Source of the DNA: an uncultured bacterium
Lineage (GTDB): Bacteria; Bacillota; Clostridia; Christensenellales; Pumilibacteraceae
DNA length: 7,114 nucleotides
Direction: 5' to 3'
Assembly: GCA_949747725.1 (NCBI GenBank)
Contig: CATKFJ010000149.1
Span: 1 to 7,114, forward strand
The notes beneath the pieces are model-generated. The model ran no database searches. It was given only the letters and a program-made list of their open reading frames with translations, and had not been told where the DNA came from. Below are positions 1 to 4,579 of this stretch, one piece after another. Position numbers and translations under genes: made by a program. How positions within the stretch are numbered: position 1 is the first letter of the stretch; every line of letters starts with the position of its first letter.

Positions 1-116
1 AAATAGCTTTTTTCTTCGTCGGGCGGTAAAGGTTTTGGGAAAGAGCCGTTGTTGTTTACGAACGACGTAAACAGAAAAATGCGCGACAAGAACGTCATAA
101 ATGTTTCTATTATCAT
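1..116 (-). CDS. sigK: RNA polymerase sporulation sigma factor sigma-K, N-terminal part (gene runs off the left edge)
   Basis: Sigma-K is the late mother-cell sigma factor of sporulation, directing coat and maturation genes. Reading the minus strand from the ATG at 116-114 gives 38 codons that stay open to the window edge. Residues 6-20 are hydrophobic (FMTFLSRIFLFTSFV), resembling the membrane-targeting pro-sequence removed by proteolysis in Bacillus pro-sigma-K. Residues 21-38 read NNNGSFPKPLPPDEEKSY, the hallmark start of the mature sigma-K family (SFPKPL followed by an acidic EEK stretch); sigma-E has a different sequence here. The spacing from the start to SFPKPL is close to that of B. 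subtilis. An in-frame TGA lies three codons upstream, so ATG 116 is the first possible ATG; GAGG four bases before it is a short-spaced Shine-Dalgarno. A second ATG at codon 7 would remove part of the pro-sequence. The gene is transcribed away from the five-gene operon. Sigma-region domains 2 to 4 lie outside the window, so intactness cannot be judged. Confidence 0.83.
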   Translation of the reverse strand, partial: MIIETFMTFLSRIFLFTSFVNNNGSFPKPLPPDEEKSY

Positions 117-140
117 AAGCCCTCACTTATTAACCGATGT

Positions 141-171
141 TGCGGAGCGATAGATATCTATCCGTTCCGTA
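141..171. repeat. Dyad element: 14-bp perfect palindrome with flanking CGGA/TCCG arms
   Basis: GATAGATATCTATC at 149-162 is a perfect 14-bp palindrome. Outside it, CGGA at 143-146 and TCCG at 166-169 extend the symmetry across short unpaired spacers. It lies inside the expected sigK leader, 30 to 55 bases before the start codon. It could be a protein operator or a leader hairpin; the sequence does not decide. I do not recognise it as a named site. Confidence 0.5.
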
Positions 172-192
172 AGCGCATAAATTTTTGCGCTT
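171..192. repeat. Inverted repeat, 7-bp stem, in the sigK leader
   Basis: AAGCGCA at 171-177 is the exact reverse complement of TGCGCTT at 186-192, with an 8-base A/T-rich loop between. No T-run follows on either strand, so it is not a standard intrinsic terminator. It falls between the inferred sigK transcription start and its ATG, and could fold in the leader RNA. Confidence 0.5.
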
Positions 193-207
193 GGTTGTCG
201 GAGTTCT

Positions 208-236
208 ATTGTATGCCGAACTTTGTCGAAATTTGC
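208..236 (-). promoter_or_regulatory. Sigma-E-type sporulation promoter for sigK
   Basis: On the minus strand, CATACAAT at 215-208 matches the sigma-E -10 consensus CATACAHT at every position. Fourteen bases upstream, GCAAATT at 236-230 matches the -35 consensus KMATATT at six of seven positions. The 14-nt spacer is the usual one for this sigma factor. Transcription would begin near 200, leaving a leader of about 85 nt before the sigK ATG. In B. subtilis sigK is first transcribed by sigma-E, so place and orientation agree. The consensus is recalled from the B. subtilis literature; its use in this organism is inference. Confidence 0.68.
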
Positions 237-244
237 CTGTCCTA
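235..244 (-). promoter_or_regulatory. Candidate SpoIIID binding site at the sigK promoter
   Basis: The minus-strand decamer TAGGACAGGC fits the degenerate SpoIIID consensus WWRRACARNY at all positions and abuts or overlaps the -35 element of the sigma-E-like promoter. SpoIIID activates sigK transcription in B. subtilis. The motif is degenerate and could occur by chance in a few hundred bases, so the support is mostly its position. Confidence 0.42.
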
Positions 245-286
245 TATCTTTTCTAAAAAGAAACGCGGCAGTAATATCCCGAGTTC

Positions 287-316
287 TTGTGCGTTGCGGT
301 TCGAATCGTATATAAT
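287..316 (+). promoter_or_regulatory. Candidate distal sigma-A promoter, weak -35
   Basis: A perfect TATAAT lies at 311-316. The best -35 at suitable distance is TTGTGC at 287-292 with an 18-nt spacer, which shares only the TTG with consensus. If used, the leader before the membrane-protein gene would be about 105 nt and would include the 378-389 palindrome. Confidence 0.33.
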
Positions 317-373
317 ATGCTCAAGAATAAGCGGCAAGGGATAAAAGCTTATAAAATAAAAAATCACGGTAAA

Positions 374-394
374 AATCTTGCAATTGCAAAGATT
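374..394. repeat. TTGCAATTGCAA palindrome overlapping the -35 region
   Basis: TTGCAATTGCAA at 378-389 is a perfect 12-bp palindrome. AATC at 374-377 and GATT at 391-394 extend it across a single unpaired A at 390. It covers the -35 hexamer of the proximal promoter, where a repressor operator would sit. As RNA from the distal promoter it could form an 8-bp hairpin with a 4-base loop, but no clear T-run follows. Confidence 0.48.
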
Positions 395-406
395 ATTTGT
401 TACAAT
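378..406 (+). promoter_or_regulatory. Candidate proximal sigma-A promoter with extended -10
   Basis: TTGCAA at 378-383 (four of six to TTGACA) is separated by exactly 17 nt from TACAAT at 401-406 (five of six to TATAAT), and TG at 398-399 gives an extended -10. The A-rich tract at about 353-375 could serve as an UP element. The start would fall near 413, leaving a very short leader with the ribosome binding site almost at the 5' end. This is the better of the two promoter candidates for the five-gene operon. Confidence 0.5.
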
Positions 407-413
407 ATTCGTT

Positions 414-420
414 AAGAGGT
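414..420 (+). promoter_or_regulatory. Ribosome binding site that decides a TTG start
   Basis: AAGAGGT, of which GAGGT pairs with the 16S rRNA tail, ends 8 nt before the TTG at 429-431 and 17 nt before the ATG at 438-440. The spacing favours the TTG. An in-frame TAG at 420-422 rules out starts further upstream. Confidence 0.6.
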
Positions 421-428
421 AGACTGAA

Positions 429-1949
429 TTGAATTTTATGTCTCAGAATGCGGCGGCTAAGTCGTCCGATATTATAATAGCTGTATTTTTGGCGTTGTTT
501 GCCGTAATATCCTTTGTGGGATTTATAGTGTTGCTTTGCCGCAACACGGATAACGAAAACGAGATCAAGCGCGGCGGACTGATATTTTTGGGAATATTCG
601 GATTCGGGTTTGCGATAAGACTTGTGTTTGCGTTGTGCGTCCGCGGTTACCGTGCCGATTATGCGTTGTTTTCGAACATGTTCGATAACCTTAAACTGAA
701 CGGGCTTAACGACTATTATAACGGCGATGCGTCGAGCGTGCTGTATCCGATCGTGTATTTTATTTATCTTATATTCGGCGGACTTTCCAACGTCATGGGA
801 TTGTCGTCTTATTCGCTCGGTATGCAGTTCATGATAAAGCTGCCTATGATAGCGGCAGATCTTATTACGGCGTTGTTTGTTTACAAATGTGCGGCAAAGT
901 ATGTTAATAAAAACATTGCCGCAGTACTGTGTGCGTTTGTATGCATTTGCCCGATCTTCTTTATAGGTTCGAGCGTGTGGGGTACTCCGCTTGTTTTTAC
1001 CGTAATGTTTGCTTGCGGCGGTTGTTACTTCATGGCGCGCAAGAATTACATCGCAACTATTGCGTTTATGACGGCTGCCGCTTTTTCGAGCAAGGAAGGG
1101 ATATATCTTTTTCCCGTCGTTGCGGTATTTGCCGTGTGGCACTTCGCAAAAGCAATATCGAATATTGCGGCGGACAAACCGAGCGGTGCAAAGCTCTTGG
1201 GGAACGATTACCGTGCGGCTATAACGGTGCCTATCGGGTTTATAGCTTCCATAGTTTGCGCGTATCTTATAGGGCTTTTTATGACGGCGTCCTATAATGC
1301 AAATCCGTTCGTATATATATACGAGTTTTTATTGTATCCGCTTGTCGGTTGGAAGAATTTTACTTTTAACGGTTTGAGCGTCTATTCCATATTCAATCAG
1401 AACGGCGCAGTGCCGAGCGCACGTTTCCCGTCATGGTTGTTCGCGTGCATATTCGGCGCGATAATCGTCGCAGTAGTATGCGTAGTGTATTTTACGAAGC
1501 GCAATCGCGCTACCATGGTCATGCTCGCGGCATATTCTTGCTTTACTTTGCAAGTTTATTATCCCGGATCGAACGCCGTAGGGTTTGTGGGCGTGCTTGC
1601 GCTGTTGGTAACGGCGTACGCATTGGTGCGAGATAAGCGTATTCTGACGGTTTTGTTTATTACGGGGTTAGCGTTTACCGTCAATTCGATAACGGTACTC
1701 AGCAATGCCGGATATTTGAATAACCTCGGCGACTATAATTTCGGGTCGGAAGAAACGCTGTTGAACGGCGGAATGAACGCCGTGTGTATTGTTTGTTCGG
1801 TAGCGACATTGCTCATGCATTTGTACTTTACGGTTATCGCGGTAGGCGTGGGCATGACGGGACAAAAGCGCATGCTCGGGCATGCGGACGGACTGTTGCC
1901 GAGCGTCAGAGAATATGTTTCTATTAAAAAGGATAGGGTCAAAGAATAG
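429..1949 (+). CDS. Polytopic membrane protein resembling GT-C (Gpi18-like) glycosyltransferases
   Basis: A 506-residue protein with about a dozen hydrophobic segments, for example near residues 14-37, 49-71, 104-121, 162-180, 264-286, 337-355, 384-425 and 448-473, so it sits in the cell membrane. The first outside loop has RGYRADYALFSNMFDNL (72-88), then YP (106-107) and KLPMIAADL (137-145). This layout resembles bacterial GT-C proteins related to the mannosyltransferase Gpi18, which use polyprenyl-phosphate sugars; Asp77 would be the catalytic-type acid. The usual WGQxD signature is replaced by VWGTPLVF (183-190), so activity or substrate may differ. The start is TTG at 429, chosen because of the 8-nt spacing to AAGAGGT; ATG 438 would shorten it by three residues. 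The stop codon directly touches the next gene's ATG, suggesting coupled translation. The family assignment comes from overall pattern only; a plain hypothetical membrane protein remains possible. Confidence 0.55.
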   Translation: MNFMSQNAAAKSSDIIIAVFLALFAVISFVGFIVLLCRNTDNENEIKRGGLIFLGIFGFGFAIRLVFALCVRGYRADYALFSNMFDNLKLNGLNDYYNGDASSVLYPIVYFIYLIFGGLSNVMGLSSYSLGMQFMIKLPMIAADLITALFVYKCAAKYVNKNIAAVLCAFVCICPIFFIGSSVWGTPLVFTVMFACGGCYFMARKNYIATIAFMTAAAFSSKEGIYLFPVVAVFAVWHFAKAISNIAADKPSGAKLLGNDYRAAITVPIGFIASIVCAYLIGLFMTASYNANPFVYIYEFLLYPLVGWKNFTFNGLSVYSIFNQNGAVPSARFPSWLFACIFGAIIVAVVCVVYFTKRNRATMVMLAAYSCFTLQVYYPGSNAVGFVGVLALLVTAYALVRDKRILTVLFITGLAFTVNSITVLSNAGYLNNLGDYNFGSEETLLNGGMNAVCIVCSVATLLMHLYFTVIAVGVGMTGQKRMLGHADGLLPSVREYVSIKKDRVKE

Positions 1950-3494
1950 ATGTTAGCACGCATTAACAGTTATGCGCTTGACGGTCTTAACGGGTATCGT
2001 GTATCGGTGGAAGTCGACGTTCATTCGGGTATTCCCAAGTTTGAAGTAGTCGGACTGCCGGATACTGCAGTCAAAGAATCTCGCGAGCGCGTGCGGTCGG
2101 CTATTAAGAATTGCGGATTTTACGATACTCCGCGTAAAGTTACGGTCAACTTGGCGCCTGCCAATACAAAAAAAGCCGGACCTATTTTCGACTTGGCAAT
2201 AGCGCTCGGCTTGTTGTGTTCGACCGAACAAGCCGGAATAGACGAAAATAAAAGAACGCTTACAACGATCGAAGAGTATGTGTTTTTGGGCGAACTTTCG
2301 CTTTCGGGCGAAGTAAGGCATATAAACGGAGTTATGCCGATGCTCATATCCGCGCGCGAACACGGTATAAGCAAGATAGTCATTCCTCGCGCCAATGCCA
2401 ACGAAGCGAAGTATATACGGGGAATAGAAGTTTATGCGGTAGATACTCTTGCCGACGCCGTGTCGCTTATAAACGGTAATAGGTTTGCGCCTATAGAAAA
2501 AAGCGAGATCGATGTGAATTCCGTTGGATCGGCGGTAGAGGATCTGAAATACGTAAAAGGTCAGTATTCGGCTAAACGCGCGCTCGAGATCGCAGCGGCG
2601 GGCGGTCATAACATCATAATGATCGGTGCGCCGGGCGGCGGTAAAACAATGCTTGCCAAATGTTTGCCCGGCATACTTCCGAAAATGACCGAACAGGAAA
2701 TTCTCGAAACTACGAAGATACATTCGATAGCCGGAATATTGGACGAAGACTGCGGAATAGTAACTACGCGCCCGTTCCGTACACCGCATCATACCGCAAG
2801 CAGGATAGCTTTGACGGGCGGAAGTTCGTCGTCGCGCCCCGGTGAAATAAGCTTTGCGCATAACGGCGTAATGTTTTTAGACGAGTTGCCGGAGTATCCG
2901 CGCAGTGTGCTCGAAATACTCAGACAGCCGCTCGAGGACGGAGTAGTTACCGTATCGCGCGCGGCGCGGTCTGTTGAGTATCCGGCAAATTTCATGTTAG
3001 TGGCGAGTATGAATCCGTGTCCGTGCGGATATAAGGGATCGGCAACGCACGAGTGCTCTTGCAGTCCGTCGCAGATACAAAAGTATATGTCGCGTATTTC
3101 AGGTCCGCTACTCGATAGGATCGATCTACATATAGAGGTCGACGAAGTAAATTACGACGATCTGTCATCGGGCGAATTGGCGGAAAGTTCGGCGGCAGTA
3201 AGGGAACGCGTAAACGTTGCGCGCGGCGTACAGACCAAGCGTTTTGCCGGTACGTCGATTTATTCCAATTCCAAAATGACGAGCGAAATGATAAAAAAAT
3301 ATTGCGAACTCGATAGCGCAGGAGAAAAGATCTTACAGAGCGCGTTTGACAAGCTCGGCATGTCGGCGCGCGCGTATACAAGAATACTTAAAGTCGCTCG
3401 AACTATTGCCGACCTCGAAGGGTCGGAAAAGGTGAGTGCGAAGCACATTGCCGAAGCGGTAATGTACCGTTCGCTCGATAAGGCGGTGAGGTAA
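1950..3494 (+). CDS. comM: YifB/ComM family Mg-chelatase-like AAA+ ATPase
   Basis: A 514-residue full-length member of the YifB/ComM family. In Vibrio and Acinetobacter, ComM is a hexameric branch-migration helicase that helps integrate incoming DNA during transformation; its role in Firmicutes is less clear. The N-terminal ChlI domain (about 1-180) starts with the typical MLARINSYALDGL and carries VGLPDTAVKESRERVRSA (34-51). The ATPase domain shows Walker A GAPGGGKT (226-233), FRTPHHTAS (276-284), Walker B VMFLDELPEY (307-316), a four-cysteine cluster NPCPCGYKG...HECSCS (C357, C359, C369, C371) and SGPLLDRIDLHIEV (384-397). The C-terminal helical domain has the conserved SARAYTRILKVARTIADL (472-489). 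All catalytic motifs look intact. ATG at 1950 follows the previous TAG with no gap, and the next gene starts one base after its stop. Its pairing with dprA fits DNA uptake or recombination. The cell may not be naturally transformable; the window has no uptake machinery. Confidence 0.93.
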   Translation: MLARINSYALDGLNGYRVSVEVDVHSGIPKFEVVGLPDTAVKESRERVRSAIKNCGFYDTPRKVTVNLAPANTKKAGPIFDLAIALGLLCSTEQAGIDENKRTLTTIEEYVFLGELSLSGEVRHINGVMPMLISAREHGISKIVIPRANANEAKYIRGIEVYAVDTLADAVSLINGNRFAPIEKSEIDVNSVGSAVEDLKYVKGQYSAKRALEIAAAGGHNIIMIGAPGGGKTMLAKCLPGILPKMTEQEILETTKIHSIAGILDEDCGIVTTRPFRTPHHTASRIALTGGSSSSRPGEISFAHNGVMFLDELPEYPRSVLEILRQPLEDGVVTVSRAARSVEYPANFMLVASMNPCPCGYKGSATHECSCSPSQIQKYMSRISGPLLDRIDLHIEVDEVNYDDLSSGELAESSAAVRERVNVARGVQTKRFAGTSIYSNSKMTSEMIKKYCELDSAGEKILQSAFDKLGMSARAYTRILKVARTIADLEGSEKVSAKHIAEAVMYRSLDKAVR

Positions 3495-3495
3495 T

Positions 3496-4566
3496 ATGTT
3501 ACTTTCCGATCTTTATTTATGGCTGTCGTATTCGAGAGTGTCTACTTCTAAAATAAACAAGCTGTTGGAAAAAATGTCGCCGTTGCAATTGTGGAACAGT
3601 TTTTCCGATGCGCAGACGTATAATCTTGACGAAAAGACGCTCAACGCTCTTAAACGTACGCGGAGCGCGGAATATTTAGAGCGCACAAAGCAGTACCTCG
3701 AAACCAATAACATTAAGTATATCACGCGCGCTGATCCGGCTTATCCCGTTATGCTTGCACAAAAGGAAGTAAATCCGCCGCCCGTTCTGTACTATAAAGG
3801 CAATCTCGATTTGGTGCGAGAGCCGTGTCTGGCTGTAGTCGGTACGCGAAAAGCGTCGCAGTACGGCAAATACGTTGTAAGTAAGATAGTGTCCGAGCTT
3901 GCAAAGTCGTTTACCGTTGTGAGCGGTTTGGCGGCAGGGATAGACGGGTATGCGCATGCCGCAGCGCTCGAAGTCGGCGGCGGCACGATCGCAGTGCTCG
4001 GTAGCGGACTGTTCAATCCGTCGCCCGTATCTAATTTGGGACTGTACGACGATATTTGCAAAAACGGGCTGGTGTTGAGCGAGTATACTCCCGATACGCA
4101 TGCGTCCGAATATACTTTTCCGCAGCGCAACCGTATAATAAGCGGTTTGAGCAAGGGCGTGCTTGTGGTGGAAGCCGCCGCGCACAGCGGTTCGCTTATT
4201 ACGGCTAATTGTGCGCTCGAACAGGGACGCGACGTTTTTGCAGTGCCCGGCGATATAGATAAAATTCGTTCTGTCGGCACTAACAAGCTTATTTGTCAGG
4301 GTGCAACGCCCGTTACTTGCGCCGGGGATATATTCGACAGTTATTCAATGGCATTGCCTAAGAGCGAAAGCAAAAGTAAAACCGTGGAAATCGATATTTC
4401 CGAGCAGGTGGTTTTAAATATCTTGCGCAACGGCGAAAAATCGTTTAACGAACTTGCGGAAACTTGCGGCTTGAGCGTGCCGGAACTCAACACGGCGTTG
4501 TCTACGCTTATGATAAACGGACTTATACGCGAAAGATCAAAAAATATATATTGCGTTTCGATTTAG
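3496..4566 (+). CDS. dprA: DNA-processing protein DprA (Smf)
   Basis: A 356-residue cytoplasmic protein of usual length. DprA binds single-stranded DNA entering the cell and loads RecA onto it; it is widespread even in species not known to be competent. An N-terminal helical SAM-like region (about 1-75) precedes the Rossmann-type DNA_processg_A domain. Signatures in order: VVGTRKASQYG (114-124), SGLAAGIDGYAH (143-154), VLSEY (193-197), FPQRNRIISGLS (208-219), SGSLITA (231-237), EQGRDVFAVPG (242-252) and GTNKLICQGA (261-270). The C-terminal part (about 300-354) is a winged-helix DprA domain, with VLNILRNGEKSFNELAETCG and a closing GLIRERSKNIYCV. ATG at 3496 lies one base after the preceding stop, with AGGCGGTGAGGT as upstream purine-rich ribosome binding region. 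Its TAG is embedded in the strong Shine-Dalgarno of topA, tying the two genes together. The family call is secure; a role in transformation here is inference. Confidence 0.95.
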   Translation: MLLSDLYLWLSYSRVSTSKINKLLEKMSPLQLWNSFSDAQTYNLDEKTLNALKRTRSAEYLERTKQYLETNNIKYITRADPAYPVMLAQKEVNPPPVLYYKGNLDLVREPCLAVVGTRKASQYGKYVVSKIVSELAKSFTVVSGLAAGIDGYAHAAALEVGGGTIAVLGSGLFNPSPVSNLGLYDDICKNGLVLSEYTPDTHASEYTFPQRNRIISGLSKGVLVVEAAAHSGSLITANCALEQGRDVFAVPGDIDKIRSVGTNKLICQGATPVTCAGDIFDSYSMALPKSESKSKTVEIDISEQVVLNILRNGEKSFNELAETCGLSVPELNTALSTLMINGLIRERSKNIYCVSI

Positions 4567-4573
4567 GAAGGAG
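4565..4573 (+). promoter_or_regulatory. Strong Shine-Dalgarno deciding the GTG start of topA
   Basis: AGGAAGGAG, with AAGGAG at 4568-4573, lies 6 nt before the GTG at 4580. It overlaps the last two bases of the dprA stop codon, so ribosomes ending dprA are well placed to begin topA. Confidence 0.85.
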
Positions 4574-4579
4574 AATAAA

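Larger units (their letters stand above)
117..428. other. Divergent intergenic region, about 310 bases without a supported gene
   Basis: This stretch separates the divergent sigK start from the membrane-protein gene. It contains a sigma-E-like promoter and SpoIIID-like site facing left, two dyad-symmetric elements in the presumed sigK leader, two candidate sigma-A promoters facing right, an A-rich tract at about 341-375 and a palindrome at 378-389. Possible reading frames are short, lack ribosome binding sites or overlap the promoter elements, so I call no gene here. Confidence 0.75.

Noticed and set aside
290..312. GGTTCGAATC resembling a tRNA T-loop
   Set aside because: The flanking five bases on each side do not pair into a T-stem, and no acceptor or anticodon arm can be built around it on either strand.
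374..400. Possible intrinsic terminator at the TTGCAATTGCAA hairpin
   Set aside because: The stem is A/T-rich with a bulge, followed by ATTATTTGTTA rather than a clean T-run, and no gene ends upstream on that strand.
317..415. Small plus-strand reading frame of 32 codons starting with ATG at 317
   Set aside because: No ribosome binding site; its ATG directly abuts a TATAAT box, and it spans the A-rich tract and the palindromic promoter region. The Lys/Ile-rich product looks like translated AT-rich spacer.
393..1142. Long minus-strand open frame opposite the membrane-protein gene
   Set aside because: The product is a basic, Arg/Lys/Tyr/His-rich sequence with no recognisable domain, a mirror of hydrophobic codons on the real strand; it has no plausible start signals.
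1953..2861. Long minus-strand open frame opposite comM
   Set aside because: Lies wholly inside a clearly conserved ComM reading frame and encodes low-complexity basic sequence; an artefact of codon bias.
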